DNA of 64,000 nt. It comes from Robertmurraya korlensis. Its GTDB lineage: Bacteria; Bacillota; Bacilli; Bacillales; Cytobacillaceae. Location of the stretch: positions 17,475 to 81,474 of the forward strand of contig NZ_JAMBNS010000015.1 of assembly GCF_023715225.1 (NCBI RefSeq), written 5' to 3'. Below are positions 16,780 to 25,962 of the stretch, piece after piece. The notes below the pieces were generated by a model that had not been told where the DNA came from, searched no databases, and saw nothing but the letters and a program-made list of their open reading frames with translations. A program made the translations under genes and the position numbers. Position 1 is the stretch's first letter. The number at the start of each line of letters is the position of its first letter.

Positions 16780-17544
16780 TTACTGCCATTGCTTTGTTTT
16801 TTTGTCGAATGTGAGGGTGGCGTCAAATTTGGTTTTAGACAGTTTTTCGTATTCCTCGAACATATCGTCCATATTCATATAGTCGCCAATAACCCAAATA
16901 GGAACCTCAATCTTTGTTCTGCTTTGTACCGCATCTTTAAAAGATAGTAAGATTCCCTCTTTCATCAATGGTTTTAACGAAAGAGATATATCGATATCCA
17001 TCGGAGGGTACTCCCTCTTTTTTTTCAACCCTAGTATTCCTTTTTCTGGTTTGAACTCATTTAACTTCTCAGGCACGAGATCAGATAGTAGCCGATAAAA
17101 ATCGGTTAATGTCCGGTAATAAACCTTATTCCACCATCCATCATCATGAGCAAAATAACCATATCTATTTCTCAAATGTCGGTTAAATGGCTGCTTGAGT
17201 TGCTCCTTCATATGCCCCATATAAAGTAACTCGGCAATCTCCTCGCCAGATAAGGCATTTACTCCTTCAAGCTCCTCAAAATCCACCCAGCAAAAATCTC
17301 CATAACCATGTACATCGTCACTGATAAGCCGATGCAGTTTCTCTTTAGGGACGTATTCTAGTAATGTGTGACGATTAAACTCTCCCGATTCGTAAGCATG
17401 TTTAATCAACAAAAGATGATTCAAAGAATCGGAAAGAGACCGAGCAAACTCTTTAAATTCAATCCCGTGTGTAAGAACATATTGTTCACCTTCATTAAGG
17501 AATATGTAGAGAAGATCGCGTTTCTCCTGATTGCTTTTTTTCAC
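16780..17544 (-). CDS. Hypothetical protein, 254 aa, unrecognised family
   Basis: I do not recognise this family. The product is soluble-looking: no signal peptide, no clear membrane helix, many acidic and aromatic residues, for example HGYGDFCWVDFEELEG (near 99-114) and RNRYGYFAHDDGWWNKVYYRTLTDFYRLLSD (spanning 145-175). The start is a GTG (17544) with GGAGG 8 nt upstream, which supports real translation. It is convergent with the acyltransferase-aminotransferase operon and divergent from mgtE. Base usage resembles its neighbours. No function can be stated. Confidence 0.8.
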   Translation of the reverse strand: MKKSNQEKRDLLYIFLNEGEQYVLTHGIEFKEFARSLSDSLNHLLLIKHAYESGEFNRHTLLEYVPKEKLHRLISDDVHGYGDFCWVDFEELEGVNALSGEEIAELLYMGHMKEQLKQPFNRHLRNRYGYFAHDDGWWNKVYYRTLTDFYRLLSDLVPEKLNEFKPEKGILGLKKKREYPPMDIDISLSLKPLMKEGILLSFKDAVQSRTKIEVPIWVIGDYMNMDDMFEEYEKLSKTKFDATLTFDKKTKQWQ

Positions 17545-17794
17545 CTAGTAAACCTCCACAAAAATAGTAATATCTCCCTTAGTTATGACGAATGAACGTA
17601 TAAAAAAGTTTCGATGAATTTCCCGCACTGTTCTTCTAAATAAAACTATACTATTGTAAAAGCACTATATAATTCAAGCACAATGTTTACAATTCACAAA
17701 CTTTTATTAAACATCCATTTTAAAATGAATTGTTTTTCTCTATAATTAGCATGTTACTTTAAAAAATGAACTTCCCACCTGAGAGGTGATACGT

Positions 17795-19153
17795 ATGATT
17801 ACTAACATGACAGAAAACCAAATTACCCTATATATCATTAAAGTGCTAAAAGAATCCAAACGCCGAGAATTTGATACGATATTGGATGAGCTTCAGCCTT
17901 ATGATGTCGCAAGAATATATGGGGAGTTGCCCGAAAAACACAAAAAAAGGTTTTTATTATATTTAAATATAGACATGCTTGCCGACCTCATTGAGGAATT
18001 AAGCAAAACCGAACAGCTAGATGTTCTAAATCGACTAGGTATTGAACGTTCAGGTAAAGTCCTCGATGAAATGGATAACGATGACCTCGCCTCTTTGCTT
18101 GATGACCTGTCACCTGAAAAAATCAGCCAGCTCTTATCTGGAATGAAAAAAGAAGAATCTAAAGCCGTTCAAGATATCATGAATTATCCTCCTGAAACAG
18201 CCGGGCGATTGATGACGAACCGTTTTGTATGGATAAGAGATTACTATACCGTTAAGGAAGCGGTAACGAAGCTCAAATCGTTTACCGACTATGCAGAAAC
18301 CATTAATTATCTGTATGTAATCGACCAATACCGTAAATTGGTTGGAGTTGTTTCCTACCGTGATATTTTAATGGCAGAAGCAGATGCAGTGATTCGTAAT
18401 ATTATGTACGAACGAGTCATTTCTGTTTCAGTCGATACGGACCAAGAAGAAGTTGCCATGCTTATTCAACGCTATGATTTCATGGCCATTCCTGCTGTAA
18501 ACGAAGAAAATGTACTTATGGGTATTATTACCGTTGATGATATTATTGATGTTGTTATTCAAGAAGCAAATGAAGATATCGAAAAGCTTTCCGCTTCAGG
18601 GAAATCGATTGATTTTGATACAAAGGCCTATGTGGCTGCTTATAGAAGACTTCCATGGCTCATTCTTTTATTACTCATTGGCATTTTATCTGGAAGCATC
18701 ATAAGTACGTATCAAGAAACACTTAAAGAGATAGTAGCACTAGCATTCTTCATTCCTATGATATCCGGAATGACCGGAAACACCGGTACACAATCCTTAG
18801 CCGTGGTGGTTCGTGGTCTTGTTTCGAATGATATTAACAAACGCGTGATCACGAAATTGGTTCTTAGAGAGCTTGGTGTTGGTGTCATTATTGGTATTAC
18901 CTGCGGAATCCTTATTTCTCTTATCGCATTTATCTGGCAGGGCAATTTAATGATTGGCCTTGTAGTCGGCATCTCCTTGCTTCTTACTCTGATTATCGGT
19001 ACCTTAGCAGGAACAGTTATCCCATTGATTCTTTATCGACTGCAAATCGATCCAGCCATTGCTTCTGGACCTCTTATCACAACGCTAAATGATATTTTTT
19101 CACTTCTAACCTATTTTGGGATTGCTACGCTTTTCCTACATCATATACAGTAA
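17795..19153 (+). CDS. mgtE: Magnesium transporter MgtE
   Basis: Mg2+ channel/transporter of the cytoplasmic membrane. The 452-residue product has the MgtE N-terminal superhelical domain (residues 1-130), a CBS pair (about 130-255, with YLYVIDQYRKLVGVVSYRD and MAIPAVNEENVLMGIITVDDI) that senses Mg2+, and five C-terminal transmembrane helices with the selectivity segment PMISGMTGNTGTQSL. ATG 17795 has GAGAGG with 8-nt spacing; a GTG three codons earlier overlaps that site. No M-box (ykoK) leader is visible in the 250 bp upstream, unlike B. subtilis mgtE. A terminator hairpin follows. Confidence 0.95.
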   Translation: MITNMTENQITLYIIKVLKESKRREFDTILDELQPYDVARIYGELPEKHKKRFLLYLNIDMLADLIEELSKTEQLDVLNRLGIERSGKVLDEMDNDDLASLLDDLSPEKISQLLSGMKKEESKAVQDIMNYPPETAGRLMTNRFVWIRDYYTVKEAVTKLKSFTDYAETINYLYVIDQYRKLVGVVSYRDILMAEADAVIRNIMYERVISVSVDTDQEEVAMLIQRYDFMAIPAVNEENVLMGIITVDDIIDVVIQEANEDIEKLSASGKSIDFDTKAYVAAYRRLPWLILLLLIGILSGSIISTYQETLKEIVALAFFIPMISGMTGNTGTQSLAVVVRGLVSNDINKRVITKLVLRELGVGVIIGITCGILISLIAFIWQGNLMIGLVVGISLLLTLIIGTLAGTVIPLILYRLQIDPAIASGPLITTLNDIFSLLTYFGIATLFLHHIQ

Positions 19154-19157
19154 AGAG

Positions 19158-19192
19158 GCACGAAGCCATCGAGCGCTTCGTGCTTTTATTTT
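19158..19192 (+). terminator. Terminator of mgtE
   Basis: GCACGAAGC pairs with GCTTCGTGC around an 8-base loop, followed by TTTTATTTT. The T-run runs into the end of the convergent germination gene. Confidence 0.85.
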
Positions 19193-20301
19193 GCCTCCTC
19201 AGCCACTACTTCTTTTTTTAACTTTTTCTTAAAAAAGAACCCCATAACAAGAATCAAGAAAGGCAGCCCAACAGCAACACCAATGCTAATATACACCCAC
19301 CATCCCTCTAAAAAATCAACCGCACGATTTTTATCAAAGTTGATCCAATAACCAAACGCATGGAGAATAATAGCAGTAGGAAGAATCACTTTTCGATAAT
19401 CCTTTAAACCAAGTATCTTTTGCATAGCGACTGAAGCACATAACAAACTCATCATAATCTGGGTAAGAATCGATAAGGCAAAGAAAGCGATCATAATCAT
19501 TTCGTATCGATGAACAAAATAACCAATTTGCGCACTTCTAGCCATTTGCATACATGAAACAATATATTGTGCAGCGGTCTCAGGAGACAATACGCCTGCT
19601 TCTAGAATGGGCCACATGATGATGAATACCATTCCATAACCAATCCCAGCAAACCCCATTTTCCCCCAAGTTTCCTTATTGGCAACCATAGGCAATATGA
19701 TTCCCGCCATAATGGTAGCCATAGCCCAATCCGTATTATGATGTCTACTTGCCCAAACCGTTCTTAAAAAACCCATCTGAAACGTTGGACGCAATTCTCT
19801 AATATCGAACTCTGACAGTGACCCAAGCATTAACAAGATATTTAAAGCGATAATCGAAAACACACCAATTAAAGCCATTCTAGCTATTACTTCTACTCCA
19901 AAATAAATCGCATATGTCCCTATTAAAAAGGCTGCAAGTATAAACAATAAAGTCGGTGCTTCTGGCAGGAAATAATCCTTTAAGTGAAAAACAAAGGTTG
20001 ACATAACTGGTCCATAGGCAGCTAGGAAGAATATAAAGGTGATAAGCGCTACAAATTTCCCAAACCATTTACCGAGTATCCTTGCCGATTGGTCAATTAA
20101 GTCCCCCTCCGGCATTCGACGGATGACAAAGATCACCAAGAACATGATCACTCCACCTTGAATGGTCGCAATTAGGGTTGAAATCCATATATCACCACCT
20201 ACTTCTCTAGCCATCGATCCTTGCGTCACACCAATTGCCTTTGCATAGATCATATTGATTATTAATGCCATAAACATACCGTTTGAAATTTGTACTTTCA
20301 T
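19186..20301 (-). CDS. Spore germination receptor B subunit (GerAB/GerB family, APC-type permease)
   Basis: Inner-membrane B subunit of a nutrient germinant receptor, a transporter-fold protein that binds the germinant. The 371 residues form about ten hydrophobic helices; the N-terminal MKVQISNGMFMALIINMIY and the motif GxGYGMVFI resemble GerAB proteins. The C-terminal KKKLKKEVVAEEAK faces the cytoplasm. Its ATG overlaps the stop of the C-subunit gene by one nucleotide, so the two are coupled. Third gene of an A-C-B operon. Specific germinant unknown. Confidence 0.92.
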   Translation of the reverse strand: MKVQISNGMFMALIINMIYAKAIGVTQGSMAREVGGDIWISTLIATIQGGVIMFLVIFVIRRMPEGDLIDQSARILGKWFGKFVALITFIFFLAAYGPVMSTFVFHLKDYFLPEAPTLLFILAAFLIGTYAIYFGVEVIARMALIGVFSIIALNILLMLGSLSEFDIRELRPTFQMGFLRTVWASRHHNTDWAMATIMAGIILPMVANKETWGKMGFAGIGYGMVFIIMWPILEAGVLSPETAAQYIVSCMQMARSAQIGYFVHRYEMIMIAFFALSILTQIMMSLLCASVAMQKILGLKDYRKVILPTAIILHAFGYWINFDKNRAVDFLEGWWVYISIGVAVGLPFLILVMGFFFKKKLKKEVVAEEAK

Positions 20302-21515
20302 TAGTTTGCACTATTCTCCTTTTTACCGGAGTTCGTTTCCTCCCATAACAGAACTGAATCCTTAATCTCCACATTTACAGAAACTTTGATATCGACCGTA
20401 GGGAATACTTCCTCCCAATCATCAGCAACTTGTTTCCAGTATCCTGGATAATCATTGTGGAATACTTTCCCGAGCTCGAGTACATCTGTTTTATACTCCT
20501 TTTGAACCTTATTAACAGTCGTTTCTATTTCCTTTTTCAATTTTTTCTCAACCGCTTTTTCTACTTCTGTTACTTGTTCTTGATCATCTATAGAAAATGG
20601 ACAACCCGCTTCAACCACCACGGCTAAAGAGTCAAACTCAGCGGTAAAGCTTATTTGGCTACCTTTGAAGTGAGGAGTAACCTGAAACATCTGGTCCCTA
20701 AGCTCTACACTTATCGTTCGTTCAGGTTTACTTGTACATGGGGTGGTAACGACACCAGACTGTAATCTTTCTGTAAAAAGCATTAACGCCCTTGTTTCTT
20801 CTGGTTTTAAGATTCCAACTAAACGATCTTCCTGAAAGACTCCTGCCCCAGCCAAGTCTACTTGTTTGATCGTAGGGCCCTTTTCCGGCTTTTTGTTAGA
20901 GACCATCACTTCCTTCAAGGTAACTCTAGCGATAATCGGTTGTGAGCTTTGACTTAAGTAGGCGGCCTGAACATCCATAATTTGTGTATTCGGAGCAACA
21001 TTTGAAATTTCCCCATATCGAAAGAGTTTATTCACCGCTTCACCTGGTATGAGTTCCAACCCCGTAACGGTTGAGACTAACGTACTTGCCTTCTCTGGCG
21101 TGATAACAACCCACGTTCTCATCCGGAGTTCAGGGTTTCTTGTGAAAAAATCAATCACCTGCGCAATTCCATCCTTGGCCAAATCTTCATTTATGACAAT
21201 CACTTGATTATGAGCCCAAAAAACATTTCTTGTGGTAAAGGAAGAAAGATCACGAATTGCGTCAAACAAAGACTCACCTTGTCCTACAATGGTGAGAATT
21301 GGCTCCCCCGTCTGCCCAGAAGGAGCACCTGTCTGACCCCTGGCATCTGCTGGTCGAGCGATCTGTGCCGTCACCTTAAAGGAGTTCTCTTCCTCTCCTT
21401 TATCAATCCCTACAGCCATCACCAAGGCTAGGTCATTTAACTCTCTCTTCCCTGCACATCCCGTTAATAGGAGAATTATGATCAATAAAAGAGACCACTT
21501 TAGGTATCTTTTCAT
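20301..21515 (-). CDS. Spore germination receptor C subunit (GerAC lipoprotein)
   Basis: Lipoprotein subunit of the germinant receptor, 404 residues. Signal peptide with lipobox LTGC (residues 17-20), where Cys is lipidated by the diacylglyceryl transferase GerF/Lgt. The remainder follows the Ger(x)C pattern: KRELNDLALVMAVGIDK, FTRNPELRMRTWVVIT, and the C-terminal domain with HNDYPGYWKQVADDWEEVFP. Start overlaps the A-subunit stop by 4 nt (ATGA). Confidence 0.94.
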   Translation of the reverse strand: MKRYLKWSLLLIIILLLTGCAGKRELNDLALVMAVGIDKGEEENSFKVTAQIARPADARGQTGAPSGQTGEPILTIVGQGESLFDAIRDLSSFTTRNVFWAHNQVIVINEDLAKDGIAQVIDFFTRNPELRMRTWVVITPEKASTLVSTVTGLELIPGEAVNKLFRYGEISNVAPNTQIMDVQAAYLSQSSQPIIARVTLKEVMVSNKKPEKGPTIKQVDLAGAGVFQEDRLVGILKPEETRALMLFTERLQSGVVTTPCTSKPERTISVELRDQMFQVTPHFKGSQISFTAEFDSLAVVVEAGCPFSIDDQEQVTEVEKAVEKKLKKEIETTVNKVQKEYKTDVLELGKVFHNDYPGYWKQVADDWEEVFPTVDIKVSVNVEIKDSVLLWEETNSGKKENSAN

Positions 21516-23149
21516 TCTTCATCCTCCCCCTTAAGCTTGATTACATGGCGTTTCTTTTTCCTAGGTGATTGTCCTCCACCTTTTGGATCACTTTCTTTAC
21601 TTTTACCCCCTTCTTTAGAATAAGGATCTGTATTAGGAGGCTCTGGAAATTGATGATCACCTACACGTTTCTCATCCCCTGTAACCCCAACTGGCCTCGC
21701 CTGCATTTTCCACCAAGGAAAGCGAATGATGGTATCCTTCTGATCTTTAGGTTGGAAAGGGGTTGCGGGCGCTAAGTAGGACTCCCCGAAAGAGCGAAGA
21801 GTAAGAGCATGAATGGCTAATAGAGCAAACATGGCAGAAAAACCGAGCAATCCAAGTGTCCCAGCTGCAATTAGCAACGGAAAACGGATAAGACGAATCG
21901 AGAATGATGCCGCATAGTTAGGAATAGCAAACGAAGCAATACCCGTTAAAGCAACGATAATAACCATAAACGGAGAAACAATCCCTGCTTGAACAGCTGC
22001 TTGGCCAATGACAAGAGATCCTACGATACTTACTGCTTGACCAACAGGCTTAGGCATCCGAAGTCCTGCTTCCCTCATCAATTCAAAGGAGATTTCCATC
22101 ATTAATGCTTCTAGTAAAACCGGAAAAGGAACAACCTCACGGCCGGAGGCAATAGTCAAAATCAATTGGGTAGGAATCATCTCTTGATGAAAGCTTACGA
22201 GCATCACATAAATGGAGGTAAGAGTTAAGCTCAGTACAAAGGCCAAATATCGTATAAAGCGAAAAAAACTGCCGGTCATATAACGCGAATAATAATCATC
22301 ACTTGCCTGTAAAAACTGCCAAAAGAAGCTGGGAACTACCAATACGAAAGGTGTATTGTCAACAAAAATAGCCACTCTTCCTTCTAGAATAGACGATGCT
22401 ACTTTATCTGGTCTTTCTGTACTTTGTACGGTAGTAAAAGGAGATCTAGGTGCATCTTCAATTAATTCTTCGATATATCCACTTTCTAAAATGGCATCGA
22501 TCCTAATATCTCGTAACCTCTTCTTTACCTCTTCAACCAAACCTTCCTTCACGATGTCTTCTATATACGCAATATTGATATCTGTCTTTGAGCGCGTCCC
22601 GATATTCATTTGCTCTATCCGAAGCTTCGGGTCTCGAATTCTTCGTCTGACAAGTGCCGTATTGGTTCGAATGCTTTCTGTAAATCCGTCTCTTGGACCA
22701 CGAACAACCTGCTCTGTCTGCGGTTCATTTACCCCTCTTTTTTCCCACCCTTTTGTTTGTATAACGAAAACTTCATCGCTTCCATCAAGAATCAGGACTG
22801 CGACTCCGGAAAGGATTCCATCTACAGCTTGACTAACCTCTTTGACAACCTGAAAAGATGCATTAGTAAGCATATGTTCCTTCAGCAATGCTAATGGAGG
22901 ACCCGAGGGTAAGGTCGAATGATGCAGTAACAGATTTCCCTTATATAGTAGGTCACTAATAAAAAGTTCTATTTGTGTAACATCGACTAATCCATCCGTG
23001 TAATAACAAATCGCTTGAACATTTTTATGCTCATGAAAGGTAATACGCCGTTTGACTAGGTCGACACTGTTTCCCAAAATACCAGTCATCAAATCTTCAT
23101 TATCTTGCAAATTTCTAAAAAAGTGATCCTTCTCTTCCACTGCAGTCAT
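21512..23149 (-). CDS. Spore germination receptor A subunit (GerAA family)
   Basis: A subunit of the germinant receptor, an ion-channel-forming membrane protein. The 545 residues have a large N-terminal hydrophilic region (to about 290), with NIAYIEDIVKEGLVEEVKKRL and the motif EGRVAIFVDNTPFVLVVP, then about five transmembrane helices including EALMMEISFELMREAGLRMP and a basic, Ser/Gly-rich cytosolic tail (SPRKKKRHVIKLKG). The start follows GGAG at 10 nt. First gene of the A-C-B operon; expression is expected in the forespore (sigma-G), although I did not identify that promoter with confidence. Confidence 0.95.
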   Translation of the reverse strand: MTAVEEKDHFFRNLQDNEDLMTGILGNSVDLVKRRITFHEHKNVQAICYYTDGLVDVTQIELFISDLLYKGNLLLHHSTLPSGPPLALLKEHMLTNASFQVVKEVSQAVDGILSGVAVLILDGSDEVFVIQTKGWEKRGVNEPQTEQVVRGPRDGFTESIRTNTALVRRRIRDPKLRIEQMNIGTRSKTDINIAYIEDIVKEGLVEEVKKRLRDIRIDAILESGYIEELIEDAPRSPFTTVQSTERPDKVASSILEGRVAIFVDNTPFVLVVPSFFWQFLQASDDYYSRYMTGSFFRFIRYLAFVLSLTLTSIYVMLVSFHQEMIPTQLILTIASGREVVPFPVLLEALMMEISFELMREAGLRMPKPVGQAVSIVGSLVIGQAAVQAGIVSPFMVIIVALTGIASFAIPNYAASFSIRLIRFPLLIAAGTLGLLGFSAMFALLAIHALTLRSFGESYLAPATPFQPKDQKDTIIRFPWWKMQARPVGVTGDEKRVGDHQFPEPPNTDPYSKEGGKSKESDPKGGGQSPRKKKRHVIKLKGEDEE

Positions 23150-23301
23150 AAATTGAAAACTCCTAAGATGATTATTTCCACATATATTACTCTCTTACTT
23201 TTTTTGTCCAACTACTCCATATTCTAGTCAGGTTTTCGGTTTATTTCCTGAAACGTTTGGAGAACATGTAGCCAAACAGATAGAAGAAAAGGCGGATGGT
23301 T

Positions 23302-23499
23302 ATGGAATTTTATAGTACTTGGGTATACCGGTATATCCTGAATGCGGAATGGGCCATATGGTCATTTGTTGTCTTAATTATGGCTTTAAACCTTCTTGCT
23401 CCAATCTTTATATGGTTGATTATGAACGGAACCCCCATTACCAAAGTGCTAAAGAAAAAAATAAAAAACAAAAAAGACGAGAATATGAATGGATCCTAA
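23302..23499 (+). CDS. Small single-pass membrane protein, divergent from the ger operon
   Basis: A 65-residue product (ATG 23302, AAAAGG 9 nt upstream; another ATG at 23296 is closer to that site). It has one long hydrophobic segment at roughly residues 15-42 (WSFVVLIMALNLLAPIFIW) and a strongly basic tail KVLKKKIKNKKDEN. This is a sound small membrane-protein pattern with a cytoplasmic basic end. Many germination operons carry a short D-type membrane protein; being next to the gerA-type operon, though on the opposite strand, makes such a role possible. Family not recognised. Confidence 0.6.
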   Translation: MEFYSTWVYRYILNAEWAIWSFVVLIMALNLLAPIFIWLIMNGTPITKVLKKKIKNKKDENMNGS

Positions 23500-23653
23500 C
23501 ATCCAATAACTGAAACTAATACATAGATCTCTTCGTCTATATAAAAAGAACTATGATAAAGAATGAACATAATCTTTCATGCATATCTTGAATGAGGAAT
23601 TTTTGTTTGATAGGATAAAATTGTAAATAGAAGAGGGAATTAGGTGCAGATAA

Positions 23654-24832
23654 ATGGAAGTTGTTAAAAAACCGACAGAAAAGTTTGATTGGACCTTAAG
23701 TCTTATTTTGTTTTTATTGTTTCTAGTAAGCTGCTTATCTATCTATAGTGCTCAAACGACAGGACAGTACAATGAAAACTATTTTGTTAGGCAAATATTT
23801 TGGTATGTGGTAGGAATCATCATTGTGGCAGTCGTTATGTTTTTTGATAGCGATCAATATAAAAAGCTTTCCTGGTATCTTTACGGGTTCGGCATATTTC
23901 TGCTTTTCGCTCTGATTATTGCCCCCGAAAGCATTGCACCTGAAAGAAATGGAGCACATAGCTGGTTTCAAATTCCGGGTTTTGGTACGATTCAGCCTTC
24001 GGAATTTATGAAAGCCTTTCTCATCCTTTCCCTTAGTAAGGTCATAAGCTCTCACCATGAAAAATACATAAAGAAAACCTTTCAATCGGATTTTTGGCTT
24101 TTCACTAAAATGAGCTTATCTACAGCTCTTCCACTAGCGTTAATCATGAAGCAACCTGATTTAGGAACAAGCTTAGTTATTGTAGCTATATTTACTGGAC
24201 TTATTTTTGTATCAGGAATTACATGGAAAATTATTCTAGCCATTTATGGACTTGGCTCGCTCCTTGGAGCAATCATTATTTATTATGTGGTTTGGGCACC
24301 AGAGGTTCTTGTAAAATACTTAAACGTCCAAACATACCAGTTCAATAGAATTTACTCCTGGATTGACCCTGACAACTACCAAGCAGGGTCGGGATATCAT
24401 CTTTATAATTCTTTAAGAGCGATTGGTTCCGGATTATTAACCGGAAAGGGCTTTGGCGAGAGACAAGTATACATACCTGAGAGTCATACCGATTTTATTT
24501 TTAGTGTGATTGGTGAGGAATATGGATTTGTAGGTGCTAGCATCGTTATTGGTCTTTTCTTTATATTAATCTACCATTTAACAAAGACTGCCTTAGATGC
24601 GAAAGATCCATTTAACACCTATATCTGTGCAGGAGTTATTTCAATGATTACCTTTCATGTCTTCCAAAATGTAGGAATGACGATTCAAGTTCTGCCAATT
24701 ACGGGCATTCCTCTCCCCTTCGTCAGTTATGGAGGAAGTTCATTAATGGGCAATATGTTTGCGATGGGTTTAATATTCAGCATTCATTACCACAAAAAAA
24801 CTTATATGTTTGGATCGGAAGAAAAGCAATGA
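23654..24832 (+). CDS. FtsW/RodA/SpoVE family peptidoglycan glycosyltransferase
   Basis: SEDS-family lipid II polymerase with about ten transmembrane helices, 392 residues. The hallmark segments are FGTIQPSEFMKAFLILSLSK, KQPDLGTSLVI, the signature RAIGSGLLTGKGFGERQVYIPESHTDFIFSVIGEEYG, and the C-terminal GIPLPFVSYGGSS. The ending matches RodA more than FtsW, but Bacillus genomes can carry several paralogs, so no symbol is given. ATG follows AGGTG with 7-nt spacing. Monocistronic with its own terminator. Confidence 0.92.
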   Translation: MEVVKKPTEKFDWTLSLILFLLFLVSCLSIYSAQTTGQYNENYFVRQIFWYVVGIIIVAVVMFFDSDQYKKLSWYLYGFGIFLLFALIIAPESIAPERNGAHSWFQIPGFGTIQPSEFMKAFLILSLSKVISSHHEKYIKKTFQSDFWLFTKMSLSTALPLALIMKQPDLGTSLVIVAIFTGLIFVSGITWKIILAIYGLGSLLGAIIIYYVVWAPEVLVKYLNVQTYQFNRIYSWIDPDNYQAGSGYHLYNSLRAIGSGLLTGKGFGERQVYIPESHTDFIFSVIGEEYGFVGASIVIGLFFILIYHLTKTALDAKDPFNTYICAGVISMITFHVFQNVGMTIQVLPITGIPLPFVSYGGSSLMGNMFAMGLIFSIHYHKKTYMFGSEEKQ

Positions 24833-24860
24833 GGCTAACACTAGGTTAGCCTCATTTTTA
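24831..24860 (+). terminator. Terminator of the FtsW/RodA-family gene
   Basis: GAGGCTAAC and GTTAGCCTC form a perfect 9-bp stem with a 5-base loop, followed by ATTTTT. It overlaps the stop codon region. Confidence 0.85.
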
Positions 24861-24872
24861 CTATTAACTTAT

Positions 24873-24887
24873 TTATAATAATTATAA
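24873..24887. promoter_or_regulatory. PerR operator upstream of dps
   Basis: TTATAATAATTATAA is a perfect match to the PerR box consensus TTATAATNATTATAA. It lies about 85 nt before the dps start and just upstream of its promoter, consistent with peroxide-inducible expression as for B. subtilis mrgA. Confidence 0.85.
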
Positions 24888-24894
24888 ATAAGTA

Positions 24895-24922
24895 TTGATT
24901 ATAATTTAATATATGTTATAAT
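24895..24922 (+). promoter_or_regulatory. Predicted sigma-A promoter of dps
   Basis: TTGATT (24895-24900), a 16-bp spacer, and TATAAT (24917-24922). It lies just downstream of the PerR box and 34 nt before the start codon. Confidence 0.6.
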
Positions 24923-24956
24923 TTATTCATACAATAACTCAAGGAGGATTTTTATT

Positions 24957-25391
24957 ATGGAATTACAAACTCAATTAAATCAACAAATTGCAAACTGGAA
25001 TGTTTTATACACGAAGCTTCACCGTTTCCACTGGTATGTAAAAGGTCCTTTATTCTTTACCCTACATGCAAAGTTTGAGGAATTATATAATGAAGCTGGT
25101 TTAGTAGTTGATCAATTGGCAGAACGATTATTAGCCATCGGTGGTCAGCCAGTAGCTACCATGAAGGAATATTTAGAAACAGCTACACTCGTTGAGACAA
25201 ATAATGAAACAAAAGCTAGCGAAATGGTAGCTGCTCTTGTTGCAGACTACAAACATATAAAGGAAGAACTTGCTTCATTAGCTAATCTAGCTGAAGAAAA
25301 CCAAGACATCATCACGAACGATATGGCAACAGGACTCATCGAATCACTTGATACACATATTTGGATGTTAACTGCTTACTTAGGAGAATAA
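24957..25391 (+). CDS. dps: Dps-family ferritin-like DNA-binding protein
   Basis: Dodecameric mini-ferritin that oxidises and stores iron with peroxide, protecting DNA. The 144 residues form a four-helix bundle; the inter-subunit ferroxidase ligands are seen at His25 (HRFHW), His37, Asp52 and Glu56 (VDQLAERLL), at the spacing of Listeria Dps. No extra lysine-rich N-terminus is present. AAGGAGG lies upstream of the start. The PerR box places it in the peroxide regulon, equivalent to mrgA; the name dps is used generically. Confidence 0.93.
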   Translation: MELQTQLNQQIANWNVLYTKLHRFHWYVKGPLFFTLHAKFEELYNEAGLVVDQLAERLLAIGGQPVATMKEYLETATLVETNNETKASEMVAALVADYKHIKEELASLANLAEENQDIITNDMATGLIESLDTHIWMLTAYLGE

Positions 25392-25407
25392 TATTACAAG
25401 AAGAAAA

Positions 25408-25440
25408 AGTCAGTGACAAATGTCGCTGGCTTTCTTTTTT
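25408..25440 (+). terminator. Terminator of dps
   Basis: AGTCAGTGAC pairs (with wobbles) with GTCGCTGGCT around AAAT, followed by TTCTTTTTT. Confidence 0.8.
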
Positions 25441-25487
25441 AATAAAAACCTCATCCAACTAAAATTATATTAATATATCATTTTCAT

Positions 25488-25501
25488 TGTAAGCGTTTTC
25501 A
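25488..25501. promoter_or_regulatory. Predicted cre (CcpA) site
   Basis: TGTAAGCGTTTTCA matches the consensus TGWAANCGNTNWCA at every position. It lies between dps and the small gene at 25670, in the long regulatory region before adhE, so it may bring catabolite control to the fermentation genes. Confidence 0.6.
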
Positions 25502-25593
25502 ATAAATGATGAGAATTTTATATATCCTTACTTATAATCCCAGTAAATACAGTCTTTTTTAATCGTTGTAAGGGAAAAATCATTGTTCATACT

Positions 25594-25611
25594 TTGTTCA
25601 ATATTTCACAA
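25594..25611. promoter_or_regulatory. Rex-like operator upstream of the 75-aa gene
   Basis: TTGTTCAATATTTCACAA differs from the Rex palindrome TTGTGAAATATTTCACAA at two positions. It precedes the small gene at 25670, while a better site precedes adhE. Confidence 0.5.
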
Positions 25612-25669
25612 ACTATTATTGTTTTTATGTGTTATATTTAATTCAAGAAAAACATTAGGGGTGATAAAC

Positions 25670-25897
25670 ATGATGGTATGCGAATGGAAGAACTTTTCTA
25701 CAGACACTGAGACTTATACACTAGAAGTTTTTGAGGAAGTTATTGGAGATGAATTCGAGTCAATGATGTTTAAAGAAAATGAAAGCCTTCCAGCATTCAT
25801 TTGGACAGTTAACTATGTAGTCATCGTAAAGAGCTGTTCTAAATATATTTCAGATATTTCTTTCGAGAAGATCCCTAGAAATCCAGTTTGCGCGTAA
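25670..25897 (+). CDS. Small uncharacterised protein, 75 aa, upstream of adhE
   Basis: Starts MMVCEWKNFSTDTETYTLEV behind AGGGGTGATAAAC; the frame is open further upstream but the ribosome site marks this ATG. The product is acidic at first (FEEVIGDEFESMMFKENES), contains a hydrophobic stretch AFIWTVNYVVIVKS, and has a Cys near the middle and another near the C-terminus. No family recognised. A Rex-like site lies 60 nt upstream and a Rex site 65 nt after its stop, so it may be expressed under the same low-oxygen, high-NADH conditions as adhE. Confidence 0.7.
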   Translation: MMVCEWKNFSTDTETYTLEVFEEVIGDEFESMMFKENESLPAFIWTVNYVVIVKSCSKYISDISFEKIPRNPVCA

Positions 25898-25962
25898 CGT
25901 CCATTTAGGCGTTTACCTATACATCTTGCAATACTTCAAGTTTATATTTTTTTACTAACGAA

